Source: Thermoplasmata archaeon (GTDB lineage: Archaea; Thermoplasmatota; Thermoplasmata; Lutacidiplasmatales; UBA184). Taken from it: a stretch of DNA of 64,000 nucleotides. Below the pieces are notes generated by a model that ran no database searches, was not told where the DNA came from, and saw only the letters and a list, made by a program, of their open reading frames with translations. The translations under genes and the position numbers were made by a program. The number at the start of each line of letters is the position of its first letter. The first letter of the stretch is position 1. The stretch is from assembly GCA_027314915.1 (NCBI GenBank), contig DAHUZZ010000007.1:1-64000 (forward strand), in the 5' to 3' direction. Shown piece by piece: positions 19,766 to 29,464 of this stretch.

Positions 19766-20170
19766 ATGGCCCGCATCCTGCTCGTCGAGGACAACCCGCT
19801 CAACGCCAAGCTCGCGCGGGTGATCCTCGAGCGGGCCGGCTACCGGGTGGAGGTCGCGGCCGACGCGCCGGAGGCCGAGCAGTCGATCCGGGCGATGCGA
19901 CCGGACCTCATCTTGATGGACCTGGGGCTGCCGGGGAAGGACGGCTACACGCTCACCCACGAGCTCCGGCAGGCGCCGGAGACCCACGACATCCCTGTCC
20001 TAGCGGTAACGTCGTTTGCGATGAAGGGTGATGAACAGAAGGCCATGGAGGCAGGATGCAGCGGGTACCTCACCAAGCCGATAAGCCGGGAGAGTATGTT
20101 GCGCGAAGTGCGCGGGCTGCTCGACCGGTCTTCGGGGCCGGACGGGACGCCACGGGCGGAGGGTATATGA
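19766..20170 (+). CDS. Response regulator, CheY-like receiver domain
   Basis: RILLVEDNPLNAKLARVIL, DLILMDLGLPGKDG, PVLAVTSFAMKGD, GYLTKPIS. Confidence 0.95.
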   Translation: MARILLVEDNPLNAKLARVILERAGYRVEVAADAPEAEQSIRAMRPDLILMDLGLPGKDGYTLTHELRQAPETHDIPVLAVTSFAMKGDEQKAMEAGCSGYLTKPISRESMLREVRGLLDRSSGPDGTPRAEGI

Positions 20171-20685
20171 CGAGCTACCGGGACCGGGAGACCTCGAGCT
20201 TTAGCGGACGCGGCGATCACGACGCGGCCTCGCTCCGGATCCTCGCGGTCGAGGATTCGCCGTCGGCCCGGAAGCTGTTCCAGGGGCTCCTCCTGCGGCT
20301 CGGGGTGGGGCTGCCGGACCTGCGCTTCGCCTCGAACTCGTCGGAGGCGCTCCAGCTCTTCACGCAGTGGCGACCGGACCTCGTCTTCGTCGACGTCGAG
20401 CTCCGGGCCCAGCCCGCGGCCCGGCCGGCGACCCTCGGGGCCTCGCCGCCCGAGCCGAACCCGCCGGCGCCCGTCGACGGCGACGACCTCGCGCGCCAGC
20501 TCCTCGACCGGAACCCGCGGCTCAACCTGGTCGTCGTCACGGCCTTCGACCCGGACCACCCCCGGGTGAAGGCGCTCGTCCAGCGGGGGGCCGCCGACGT
20601 GATCGTGAAGCCCGTCCTCGCCGCCCGGGTCCAGGAGGTCCTCGAGAGGTTCTCCGGGCCCAAGGTGAACGACCGGCGCCGCTAG
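20167..20685 (+). CDS. Receiver-domain protein with Pro/Ala-rich insertion after the phosphoacceptor Asp
   Basis: LRILAVEDSPSARKLFQ, DLVFVDVEL, LVVVTAFDPDHP, VIVKPVLAARV. ATG overlaps the upstream stop (ATGA 20167-20170). Confidence 0.85.
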   Translation: MTSYRDRETSSFSGRGDHDAASLRILAVEDSPSARKLFQGLLLRLGVGLPDLRFASNSSEALQLFTQWRPDLVFVDVELRAQPAARPATLGASPPEPNPPAPVDGDDLARQLLDRNPRLNLVVVTAFDPDHPRVKALVQRGAADVIVKPVLAARVQEVLERFSGPKVNDRRR

Positions 20686-20697
20686 GCGGGCCCCTCC

Positions 20698-22842
20698 CTA
20701 GCTCCCCGGCGGCGGAGGCGGCTCCCCGGGAGGGGGCGCTTCCGTCCGCGCCGGCGCGGGGGACGGGCCGGCGCCCTCGGTGGCCGACCCCGATGGACCC
20801 GGAACGGTCGGACCGCCCGGGGGCGGCGATCGCCGACGGTAGATCGCCCACCCGAGGAGGCCAACGACCACCACGGCGGCCCCCAGGAGCGCGTAGGTGA
20901 CCTCCCAGGGCAGCTCCGCGCCGGGGGTCGTGGGGGGAGGTGGGGGGCTCTTCGGGGAGCCCGTTCCACCGAACGCGGTGAAGTTCGCCTGGTCCCGCGC
21001 GACCTCGCCCAGCCGATCGCGGACCGTCACCGCGAGCTGGTAGGTGCCGTTCCCCCTCGGCACGTAGACCAGCTTCGAGGAGTTGGTCCCCACCGGGAGC
21101 GTACCGTTGAGGGTCCACGCAAAGCTCGCCCCCTGCGGCGGGCCTCCCGTGAGGGCGGCGGTGGCGTTCTGGGCCACCCCCACCCGGATCGTCGGCGAGC
21201 CGAGGAGGAGATGCACCGAGAGCGGGCGCACCAGCGAAACGTTGACCACGTTCCCGCCGATGGATCCGCGGGCGTCGATCGCCGCCGCCGCCACCGAGTA
21301 GTTGCCGGGCGAGGGGAACCGCTCCGACGCGGACGGGCCCGTGGCCGGCGGGGCCCCGTTGCCGAAGTACCAGCGGACCTGGTACGGGGGGGTCCCCCCG
21401 CGGACGGAGGCGGTGAAGGTCACGTTGGCGGGGGCGACCGCCAGCGTGCGGTTCGCCGCCACCTGGACCCGGACCGGAGAGGTCGCGTTCTCCACGACCA
21501 CCTCGAGCGACCCCGTGGCGGTCTGGTTCGCGGCGTCGGTCTGCTCGATCGTGACCGGATAGGTCCCGCTGTCGAGGTAGACGTGCGTGGGCGCCGCGAG
21601 CGTGGAGCCGTTGCCCTCGCCGAAGCTCCAGCGGTAGGTGTACGGCGGGGAGCCACCGGTCACCGTCGAGCGGAAGCTCACGTTCAGGGGCGCCGCCCCG
21701 ATCATCGGGCTCGCCGAGGGCTCGACCGCGAAGGGGACCGGGAGACGGAACAGCCCGGTCATCGGCGGAAACGCCGGACTGTCGTTGTGGCCGGTGCTCG
21801 GGAGCCCGAGCAGCCACTCGATCGTGGAGAGCAGGTTGTAGTGGCCGGCGTCGAGCGGGTAGGTGTAGTTCTGCTGGACCCACGGTCCGATGGCCGAGAA
21901 GTAGACGTGGCCGCCGTCGGTCCCGTTGAAGCCGGAGGGGTCCGGTACCCCGTTGAGGAACCCCTCGTCGTAGGTCACGAAGACCACGCTCGACCTCATC
22001 CAGCTCGAGTTCAACTGCGGACCGAGGAACCCGCGGAGCCAGGCGTCCGAGGTGGGGACGTTGGTGTCGTGGCCGTCGTGGAGCATGTTCGGCGTGATGA
22101 AGGAGAACTGTGGCAGCGTCCCGTTCGCCACGGACCGGTTCCAGGCGTTGAGATCGAGCACGTGGCTGTCGCAGAGCGTGGCGTTCCCGACGAGGTCGGA
22201 GTAGTAGACGAAGGGGTCGTGCTTGACCGCGTAGGGATAGGCGTTCGTCGTGTCGCACGGCGTGGGCATGCTCTCCATGTAGCCGGCCCAGCTGAGCCCC
22301 GCCGACTGAAGGAGATGGCCGAGGTTCGAGGTGGAGTAGACCGAGTAGCCGTCGGAACCGCACTGCCAGGCCTTCCCCGAGGTGAGGGCCAGGTAGTTCG
22401 GGGCGGAGGGGTGGCAGACCCCGAAGTAGTGGCTCGCGTAGGCGTAGTGCTCCGCCAGGTAGCGGAAGAACGGCCCGTTCTTCCACACCGCCGTCGCCCC
22501 CGCGTTCTCGAACATGATCACGACGACGTGCCGGATCGGGGTCGGAAGACCGGCGGTCGCGGCGGGCGCCCGCAGGGGTGCGGCCGACTCCGGGGCGGGG
22601 GCGGCCGGGGCGGTGGATGCCGGGCCCCCGACCGGGATCAGGGCCCCCGCGGCCAGCAGTGCGGCCAGGAGGAGGACGAGCGGCCGGTCCCCCCCGCGGC
22701 GCGCCCCCGGGGGTCGGCGCGGCCTCGGGCGGGGGTCCCGATCAGGGCACGACGTCGGATCCCCTCCATGGGTCCGCCGGACCCACGGCCGAGCTCCGTC
22801 TCGCCGGCCCCGACCCCCTACCCGGTGGTGCGAGCGAAGCAC
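20698..22842 (-). CDS. Secreted or anchored phosphoesterase-family protein with PKD-like domains and C-terminal TM
   Basis: RHVVVIMFENAG, CHPSAPNYLALTSG, VFVTYDEG (phosphoesterase/acid phosphatase-like); PKD-like YTYRWSFGEGNGS; TM and Pro-rich tail. Confidence 0.8.
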   Translation of the reverse strand: MLRSHHRVGGRGRRDGARPWVRRTHGGDPTSCPDRDPRPRPRRPPGARRGGDRPLVLLLAALLAAGALIPVGGPASTAPAAPAPESAAPLRAPAATAGLPTPIRHVVVIMFENAGATAVWKNGPFFRYLAEHYAYASHYFGVCHPSAPNYLALTSGKAWQCGSDGYSVYSTSNLGHLLQSAGLSWAGYMESMPTPCDTTNAYPYAVKHDPFVYYSDLVGNATLCDSHVLDLNAWNRSVANGTLPQFSFITPNMLHDGHDTNVPTSDAWLRGFLGPQLNSSWMRSSVVFVTYDEGFLNGVPDPSGFNGTDGGHVYFSAIGPWVQQNYTYPLDAGHYNLLSTIEWLLGLPSTGHNDSPAFPPMTGLFRLPVPFAVEPSASPMIGAAPLNVSFRSTVTGGSPPYTYRWSFGEGNGSTLAAPTHVYLDSGTYPVTIEQTDAANQTATGSLEVVVENATSPVRVQVAANRTLAVAPANVTFTASVRGGTPPYQVRWYFGNGAPPATGPSASERFPSPGNYSVAAAAIDARGSIGGNVVNVSLVRPLSVHLLLGSPTIRVGVAQNATAALTGGPPQGASFAWTLNGTLPVGTNSSKLVYVPRGNGTYQLAVTVRDRLGEVARDQANFTAFGGTGSPKSPPPPPTTPGAELPWEVTYALLGAAVVVVGLLGWAIYRRRSPPPGGPTVPGPSGSATEGAGPSPAPARTEAPPPGEPPPPPGS

Positions 22843-22867
22843 GGTGCTCTCCGCTGGTCCCCCCGCC

Positions 22868-24181
22868 TCACGGGTAGGTGACCGCGATGGACCCGCTCGC
22901 GCTCACAAGGAGCGCCGAGTCGTTGAGGATGTGGAGCCCCCCGCTCGTCGTCCGGTTCGTGTAGCTGGCCCCGCCGCAGGCCCCGATCGTGTACGGGACC
23001 GGGCTGGACGAGGGCACGAGCGTGGCCTTCTCACCCGAGACGTAGGTCTGCTGGTCGAGCTGGATCCCGCCGCAGCTGCTGGGGCTGATCACGAACTCGA
23101 TGGTCGCCGAGGGGGCGTACAGGGCATCCAGGGTCAGGCTGTGGAGGATGGCCCCGCAGCTGTCGTGGACGTGCACGAGGTAGGCGCCGGGGTAGAGGAG
23201 GCCGTTCTCGCCCAGGAGCTGGATCGACGCCGGGACGCTCGGCGGATCCCCCGCGGGCGCCACGAAGGTCTGCTTCGCGAGGGGAACGCCCGTGCGGGCC
23301 GGCTCGAGCTCGATGAGGAAGCTCCGGCCGCCCGTATCGCCCCCCAGCCAGGCGGTGTAGTTCGATCCAATCTCGCCCGTCGTGCCGGTGGTCTCGAGCA
23401 CGGAGACCATCGGCGCCGGCAGGAAGATGCTGGGCAGGGAGTTCGGCCAGGCAGCCTGGGTCGTCGGGACGGTCCAGGGGCCCTGGAGCACGGTGCCGTT
23501 CGGCTCGCCGACCGTCCATCGCCAGCGGAACTCCAGGGCGACCTGACCGTAGCCGGCGCTCGCCATGACGGCGAGCCGGGAGGTCGACAGCACCGCGGGG
23601 CTCGTCGCGAACCCTCCGCCTCCGGGGAAGACCGTGGAGTGGGTCGCGAAGGAGGGCGACTCCCACCCGGGACCGCTCGGCTGGACCTCGGCCGGGGGGA
23701 TCACGACCTGGAGCGGGAGCCCGGACGTCGAAGGGAACGTCGCCGCCATCGAGGGCAGGTAGAGGCCGACCGTCGCATCGCTGGACGTGTAGTTCACGAC
23801 CCCGAACTGGTAGCTCACGGTGATCTGCCCGTTCGGCGCCAAGGAAACGTTCGGGGGCGGTGCGGGGATGAGCAGCGCGGACGGGGTCAGGCTCGGCACC
23901 GCGTTGCAACCGGCCTGGAGCAGGTTCTGGGTCACCGGGACCAACGCGCCGGGCGTGGAAGGGGGCGGCGCGCCGGGGGGCTGGTAGCCGAGGTAGGGGG
24001 CCACCAGCCCGAAGTAGAGCAGCACGGCGACGGCGATGGCGGCGACCGCGAGGACTGCTCCCGCCCACGTCCTCGCACGACGGCGCGCGGCGGCCCGGGC
24101 GCCGGGCCCGGACCGCGGTACGGAAACCTCCCGGGAGTCATGGTCCCTCTCCTTCGGACCCCGGGGGTCGCTCTCGGCCAT
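22868..24181 (-). CDS. Exported or anchored protein, related to 5962-7104
   Basis: N-terminal TM ARTWAGAVLAVAAIAVAVLLYFGLVAP; shared module FRWRWTVGEPNGTVLQGPW. ATG 24181 (MAESDPRG) preferred. Confidence 0.7.
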   Translation of the reverse strand: MAESDPRGPKERDHDSREVSVPRSGPGARAAARRRARTWAGAVLAVAAIAVAVLLYFGLVAPYLGYQPPGAPPPSTPGALVPVTQNLLQAGCNAVPSLTPSALLIPAPPPNVSLAPNGQITVSYQFGVVNYTSSDATVGLYLPSMAATFPSTSGLPLQVVIPPAEVQPSGPGWESPSFATHSTVFPGGGGFATSPAVLSTSRLAVMASAGYGQVALEFRWRWTVGEPNGTVLQGPWTVPTTQAAWPNSLPSIFLPAPMVSVLETTGTTGEIGSNYTAWLGGDTGGRSFLIELEPARTGVPLAKQTFVAPAGDPPSVPASIQLLGENGLLYPGAYLVHVHDSCGAILHSLTLDALYAPSATIEFVISPSSCGGIQLDQQTYVSGEKATLVPSSSPVPYTIGACGGASYTNRTTSGGLHILNDSALLVSASGSIAVTYP

Positions 24182-24248
24182 CGTGGTTCTCCCTCGGAAC
24201 GTGGCCGCACCAGCACGGCCGAATCCTCCAACTCCGGAGGCTTCCATA

Positions 24249-24491
24249 CTCGTTTCCTAACGAGGCGGCCACGACCTTTGAAGAGGGTCCGCCACCCTCC
24301 TCCGGCCGGGGGACGGTGCACCGCCCCCAGCTCGGATCTCGAGCGGACCGAGGATACGGGGTATCTAGGGTGCGCGATCGCGCGATCGGGTCGCGCGCCA
24401 CGACGGCACGGACCCCCCTCGGCTCGACAGGGGAGCTCGGGATGGGGCCATCACCGGGTCGTTCCGGCCATAACGATACGGGCTATCTTGG
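24249..24491. promoter_or_regulatory. Dyad-rich intergenic regulatory region
   Basis: CTCGTTtcctAACGAG (24249-24264); GATACgggGTATCTAGG (24353-24369); palindrome GCGCGATCGCGC (24372-24383); GATACgggCTATCTTGG (24475-24491). Confidence 0.55.
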
Positions 24492-24497
24492 TAACCT

Positions 24498-24506
24498 ACT
24501 TATACC
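24498..24506 (+). promoter_or_regulatory. TATA-box candidate
   Basis: ACTTATACC about 85 nt upstream of the TTG start at 24588. Confidence 0.45.
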
Positions 24507-24587
24507 GCCGGCACCAGATATTCATCCAGTTACGACGTAGGCGACCGGCGAGCCCCCTCCGCGTCGCCCCGTCGGGGGAGAGCCGCA

Positions 24588-27326
24588 TTGCCCTTCAGTC
24601 ACCTGCGTGCTGCATCGTCGAACGGCAGCGCGAGGAGACGCCCCGCGTTCACGTGGCTCGCGCTCGCCGTGGTGGGGATCGTCCTCCTGTCGGGAGGGTT
24701 CCTTGCGAGGTCGCCCCCGGGTCATCTCCCGCCGCTCGCCGGGGGTCCCTGGGCCGCGGTGCGCGGGACCTCCGAGCGGGCCGCCGTGAGCCCCCCGGGA
24801 ACGGCGAACCTCACCCTCGGGGGCCCGATCGCCACGACCGGCCCGGACTTCTGGGGGATCGTCCCCCAGACCGCGACGGCCAACGGCCTCGCCGACGACC
24901 CGGCGATCGGGAAGTTCCTCAATGCCACGCCGTTCGGGGCCTTCCGGTACGCGGACCTCTCGGACAACTGCAACATCTCGGCGAACGTGGCCTACGCGAA
25001 CGCCGGCGGGGTCTCCGGTCCGTGCGCCCTCAGCATCGCCGCGCTCAAGGCGTGGTGCAGCTCGCGGACGACCCCCTGCGAGACCCTCCTCGACCTTCCG
25101 GCGGAGAACAACAACAGCGCGGAGGATGCCTACATCGCGAACTGGATCGTCCACACGGAGGGGTTCCAGCCGACGTACTGGTCCATCGGCAACGAACCGG
25201 AGATGTGGACCCACTACGGGATCCCCTGGACCCAGTGGAGCTCCTCGGACCGGTCGACGCCGAGCCCGCTCGCCTACGCCCTCGAGGTCCGGGCGGTGAT
25301 CTCCGCGGTGAGGGCCGTCGACCCGGCCGGCAGGTTCATCGGGATCGAGGCCGACTGCCAGTGCATCGCGTCCTGGTTCCAGGAGACCGTGGCGATCAAC
25401 GGGCCGAACCTGTCGGCGATCGCCTACCACACCTACCCGTCGACAAGCCTAGCGACCTCCGAGTCGCTCGCCCAGTTCTACGACCCGCTCGCGAGCTCGG
25501 CCAACCTCAGCACGAGCTCGACGATCGTGCGCAACGACATCCGGGGATGGTGCGCCGCCTGCGACTCGCTGCCGATCCTGGTCACCGAGTACAACGCGGG
25601 GCCGGGCTGGGCTCCGTCGAACCTCGCCGGCACCTACGCGAACGCGGTCTTCCTCGCGGCCTCCACCGTGCAGGGCCTGCTCGCGAACCTGACGACGCTC
25701 ATGGTGTTCAACCTCCAGACGGGCAGCACGAGCACCTTCGGCTACTCGATGATGAACGGCGCGGACCTCGTGGGGCCCACGGGGCAGCTCTATACGGAGC
25801 TCCTCCGGTACCTGCCGGTCGGGACGGTCCGCTCGACCCGGATCCCGGGCGCCCCGTGGAACGTCTGGCCGGTGGCCACCTCGAACTCCACGGACGCCGG
25901 GCTCCTCGTGGTGAACGCGGACCTGACGTCCTGGACGAATTTCTCGACGGCGGATGCGCTGCCGCCCGGGCGCGCGACGCTCATCTCCTGGCAACCGGGG
26001 GAGGCCGCACCGGTCCGCGCGACCGTCGCGCTCCCGGGCCCGGTCTCCGTTCCACCGCAGGGGATCGCGCTCCTGGTCGACCCCCTGGCCGCCCCGGCGC
26101 CCGGCCTCGCGGCCGAGCCGACCGCGTCGCCCGCGGCCGGGATCGCTCCCCTCGCCACCCAGCTCGCGGTCGCCCCGACGGGAGGCGCCCCGCCCTACTC
26201 GGCCACCTGGGCGTTCGGCGACGGCGGCACCGGTCGCGGGCTCGTGACCCACCACAGCTACGCCGCGGCGGGCAACTACACGGCCACGGTCACCGTCACG
26301 GACTCGGCCGGGCGCTCGGCGAACGGTTCGGTCGAGGTCCACGCGTTCGCGCCGCAGCCCGGCTGGTTCGTCTCCGCGTGGGCGAACGTCTCCGCCGGGA
26401 CCGCACCGCTCTCCGCCGAGTTCTCGGCGACGATCCACGGCGGCACTCCGCCCTACCTCGTCACCTGGGACCTCGGGAACGGTGCGAGCGAGCTCGGATC
26501 GAACGCGTCGACCCTCTACACGACGCCCGGCAACTACACGGCCGCGGTCACCGTCATCGACGGCCGCGGGAACACGACCCAGACGACCGTCCCGGTCGAC
26601 GTCGCGCCCACGGACCCCTCCCTGTCCGCGTGGTCGCTCGCGAGCCGGGCGGCGGGCGCCGCGCCGCTCGCGGTCTCGTTCGCCGCGCAGGCCAACGGCA
26701 GCGCGGCGGCGAACTACAGCTGGTCGTTCGGGACCCCGACGGGTCCCGCCTACGGTCCTTCGGTGACGCACACCTTCGAACTCGCGGGCACCTCCTCGGC
26801 CGAGCTCACGATACGTTCCTCCTCGAACACCACGGTCTCGCTCTGGATCCCCGTCCGCGTCTTCGCGCCCCTCTCGGTCGCGCTCGCGTCGCCCTCCCCG
26901 AGCGTGGACCTCGGCCGCTCCGCGAACCTCACGGCGACGCCGGACGGCGGCACGGACCCCATCACCTACTACTGGGCGGTGAACGGGGTCCCCGCGCCCG
27001 GCAACGGGGCGGAACTGAACGTGACCCCGAGCTCCGGGGGCGCGGTGAACGTCTCGGTCACCGCCGTCGATGGGGCCGGGGAGCGGGCGGTCTCCGACCT
27101 CCACCTCGCGGTCCTCCTCCCCTCCGGACCGGGCGACGCCCGCGTCGGCCCCCGGGCGGGCACCGGGTTCGCGGCCGTGGAAGGAGCGGCCCTGGCGATG
27201 GGGCTGCTCCTCGCCGCCGGGCTCGTCGTCGCGGTGCGTCGCCGGGGCCGCGCGCAGCTCCGGCGGACGAGCCCGCTCGGAAGGGCGCCGAAGGGACTCC
27301 CCCGGGCGGGCGACCGCCGGCGCTAG
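24588..27326 (+). CDS. Secreted or anchored GH-A-clan-like glycoside hydrolase with PKD domains
   Basis: Signal/TM LALAVVGIVLLSGGF, YWSIGNEPEMW (acid/base-like NEP), PILVTEYNAGPGW (nucleophile-like Glu), PKD repeats (ATWAFGDGGTG, SWSFGTPTG), C-terminal TM. Confidence 0.75.
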   Translation: MPFSHLRAASSNGSARRRPAFTWLALAVVGIVLLSGGFLARSPPGHLPPLAGGPWAAVRGTSERAAVSPPGTANLTLGGPIATTGPDFWGIVPQTATANGLADDPAIGKFLNATPFGAFRYADLSDNCNISANVAYANAGGVSGPCALSIAALKAWCSSRTTPCETLLDLPAENNNSAEDAYIANWIVHTEGFQPTYWSIGNEPEMWTHYGIPWTQWSSSDRSTPSPLAYALEVRAVISAVRAVDPAGRFIGIEADCQCIASWFQETVAINGPNLSAIAYHTYPSTSLATSESLAQFYDPLASSANLSTSSTIVRNDIRGWCAACDSLPILVTEYNAGPGWAPSNLAGTYANAVFLAASTVQGLLANLTTLMVFNLQTGSTSTFGYSMMNGADLVGPTGQLYTELLRYLPVGTVRSTRIPGAPWNVWPVATSNSTDAGLLVVNADLTSWTNFSTADALPPGRATLISWQPGEAAPVRATVALPGPVSVPPQGIALLVDPLAAPAPGLAAEPTASPAAGIAPLATQLAVAPTGGAPPYSATWAFGDGGTGRGLVTHHSYAAAGNYTATVTVTDSAGRSANGSVEVHAFAPQPGWFVSAWANVSAGTAPLSAEFSATIHGGTPPYLVTWDLGNGASELGSNASTLYTTPGNYTAAVTVIDGRGNTTQTTVPVDVAPTDPSLSAWSLASRAAGAAPLAVSFAAQANGSAAANYSWSFGTPTGPAYGPSVTHTFELAGTSSAELTIRSSSNTTVSLWIPVRVFAPLSVALASPSPSVDLGRSANLTATPDGGTDPITYYWAVNGVPAPGNGAELNVTPSSGGAVNVSVTAVDGAGERAVSDLHLAVLLPSGPGDARVGPRAGTGFAAVEGAALAMGLLLAAGLVVAVRRRGRAQLRRTSPLGRAPKGLPRAGDRRR

Positions 27327-27330
27327 GGCC

Positions 27331-29340
27331 CTAGGGGCCGAGCGGGCGCTCGCAGACCGGGCAGAAGGGCGCTCCCGCGGGGGCCGTCGCCCCGCACTCC
27401 GGGCAGGGGACCACGGGACCCGCGGCCGGAGGATGCGGCGCGGGCTTCCTCCCCGCGGGGCGGTGCCGGGCCCCGTTCCAGGCCACCGCGATCCCCACCA
27501 GAAGGAGCGCCGCGATGACCGCCACGCCCACGTAGGCGAGCACGCCCGCGAAGGGGCCGGTGGGCGGCGGGGCGATGGGGATCGTGGCCGTCGCCGGCCG
27601 GACGGTGACGATCGTGCGGGCCGAGACCTTCCCGCCGGAGGCATCCCCGACCGTGAGCACGACCGTGTACTCGGAGGGGGACGCCCACGCGTGGGAGGTG
27701 GTGCAGCCGGTGGCGGTGTGGGAGTCCCCGAACGCCCACGTGCACTGGTAGGCCCCGATCCCGCCGTCGACCGCGGCCGAGAGGTTGATCGGGTCGCCGG
27801 CCGGGGGGAGCGCGTCGGAGAGGCCGATGTGCGCCGTCAGGGGCAGACCGATCTCGACGTTCGCCAGGCTCACGTTCGCCGCGACCCCCAGGCCGTCGGT
27901 GACGGTGAGCTCCACGGTGTAGTTGCCCGCGTGGAGGTAGGCGTGCTCGGCGAGCGGCCCGGTGGCGGTCCCGCCGTCGCCGAACTCCCAGAGGTAGCTG
28001 TAGGGCGGGCCCGCACCCCCGGAGGCCGCGCCGGAGAAGTTGAGCGTCTGCGCGATCGCGGCGTCCGACTCCGAGACCTGGCCCGCGACCAGGAGCGGGG
28101 CGATGCGGACCGGGACCGAAGCGGAGGACCGGCCCCCGGCCGAGTCGACGACCGTGACGACGGCGGTGAAGTTCCCCGGGGCGGTGTAGCCGTGCGTGAC
28201 CCGGGCCCCGTCCGCCGTCCCGCCGTCGCCGAAGTTCCACGAGATGCTGCGCAGCGGGGCGAGCCCGCCGGTCACCGACGCGTTGAACTCGAGGGCGTAG
28301 CCGGGGTCCGCCACCGCGTGGCTCACGGTCGCGTTCACCGCGGGGAGCGCGTACACGGCGAGGGAGAAGTCCGTGGACGAGGCCGGGTCCGAGAGGAGGT
28401 CCGTCACGGTGCACTGCGCGGTGTAGATGCCGGGCTGCCGGTAGGCGTGGGTCGTGTTGGCCGTGTCGGAGCTCGTCCCGTCCCCGAAGCTCCAGAGGTA
28501 CTGGTAGGGCGGCAGACCCCCGCTCGCCGAGCAGGAGAAGTTCCCGGCCTGTCCGACGTCCTCGGCGGCGGGCTGGACCGCCGCGTTCGCCGACAGCGGC
28601 GCGATCCAGGAGATGTTCACGACGTCCGAGGGGTTGCTCACCGCCTGCTCCCCGCAGCAAAAGTCCACGATGGTGACCTCGAACTGGTCGTACTGCCGGA
28701 ACGGGGAGGTGAGCGCGAGCGTCGTGTTGTTGACGTCCCCGATCTGGTCGAGGGCCGTCCACGGCCCGCCGGAGCTCGCGCCGCTGAACACGTAGTCCGA
28801 GAAGGTGATCGGCCCGCCGTACGTCGCGTAGTTCGTCCAGGCGAACTCCGGCCGCGCCCGGTGCGGGTGCAGGACGAGACGCGGGTCCCTGGGCTGGGTC
28901 GCGCGGAGGACCGAGGAGCTCGCGCTCCGGTCGAGCGGCCCCTGGACCGCCACCTGGTAGTCGTAGGTCGTGGCGGGCGCGAGGCCCGTGACGGTGAAGT
29001 TGGCGGAGGTCGCGTTGAGTACGCTGGTCACGTTCGACCACGGCCCCCCGGGCCCCTCGGTGGAGACCTGGAGCGTGCTCGTCCCCTGGGCACCCTCGCT
29101 CGATCCGTTCCAGCTCAGCCCGAGGACCGTGGGGTCCATCCCGGTGACCTGGAGCTGGCCCCCGGTCCCGTGGTCCCCCGCCACGGGAGCGTCCGCCCCC
29201 CGTCCGATCGCCGCCCGGTCGATCCCGGGCGGAGCGCCGGGCGCCCCCGGTGCACGGGGCGTCTCGAAGCCCGAGAGGGCGATCGAGAGCACCACCACCG
29301 ACGTCGCCAAGGCAAGAAGCCGTCCCGGCCGTGACTCCAT
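27331..29340 (-). CDS. PKD/Fn3-like repeat surface protein with C-terminal TM and zinc ribbon
   Basis: Several repeats of the WxFGDGxxxxxxxxxHxYxxxGxY type; TM AYVGVAVIAALLLVGIAVAW; C-terminal CPECGATAPAGAPFCPVCERPLGP. Confidence 0.85.
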   Translation of the reverse strand: MESRPGRLLALATSVVVLSIALSGFETPRAPGAPGAPPGIDRAAIGRGADAPVAGDHGTGGQLQVTGMDPTVLGLSWNGSSEGAQGTSTLQVSTEGPGGPWSNVTSVLNATSANFTVTGLAPATTYDYQVAVQGPLDRSASSSVLRATQPRDPRLVLHPHRARPEFAWTNYATYGGPITFSDYVFSGASSGGPWTALDQIGDVNNTTLALTSPFRQYDQFEVTIVDFCCGEQAVSNPSDVVNISWIAPLSANAAVQPAAEDVGQAGNFSCSASGGLPPYQYLWSFGDGTSSDTANTTHAYRQPGIYTAQCTVTDLLSDPASSTDFSLAVYALPAVNATVSHAVADPGYALEFNASVTGGLAPLRSISWNFGDGGTADGARVTHGYTAPGNFTAVVTVVDSAGGRSSASVPVRIAPLLVAGQVSESDAAIAQTLNFSGAASGGAGPPYSYLWEFGDGGTATGPLAEHAYLHAGNYTVELTVTDGLGVAANVSLANVEIGLPLTAHIGLSDALPPAGDPINLSAAVDGGIGAYQCTWAFGDSHTATGCTTSHAWASPSEYTVVLTVGDASGGKVSARTIVTVRPATATIPIAPPPTGPFAGVLAYVGVAVIAALLLVGIAVAWNGARHRPAGRKPAPHPPAAGPVVPCPECGATAPAGAPFCPVCERPLGP

Positions 29341-29464
29341 ACTCGGGCGACCCAATGCCCGCTCGGACCCGGGTCGCCCGCTTATCGGGGTCGTTGTGGA
29401 CCGGTTATCCGCTCGCCGGTCCGTGCGTGGGGGCGACCCGACGCGCGGAGCCCCTCGGCGGAGC

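Noticed and set aside
22514-27334. 1606-aa plus-strand ORF
   Set aside because: Arg/Gly/Pro/Asp-rich out-of-frame artifact spanning three convincing genes on both strands.
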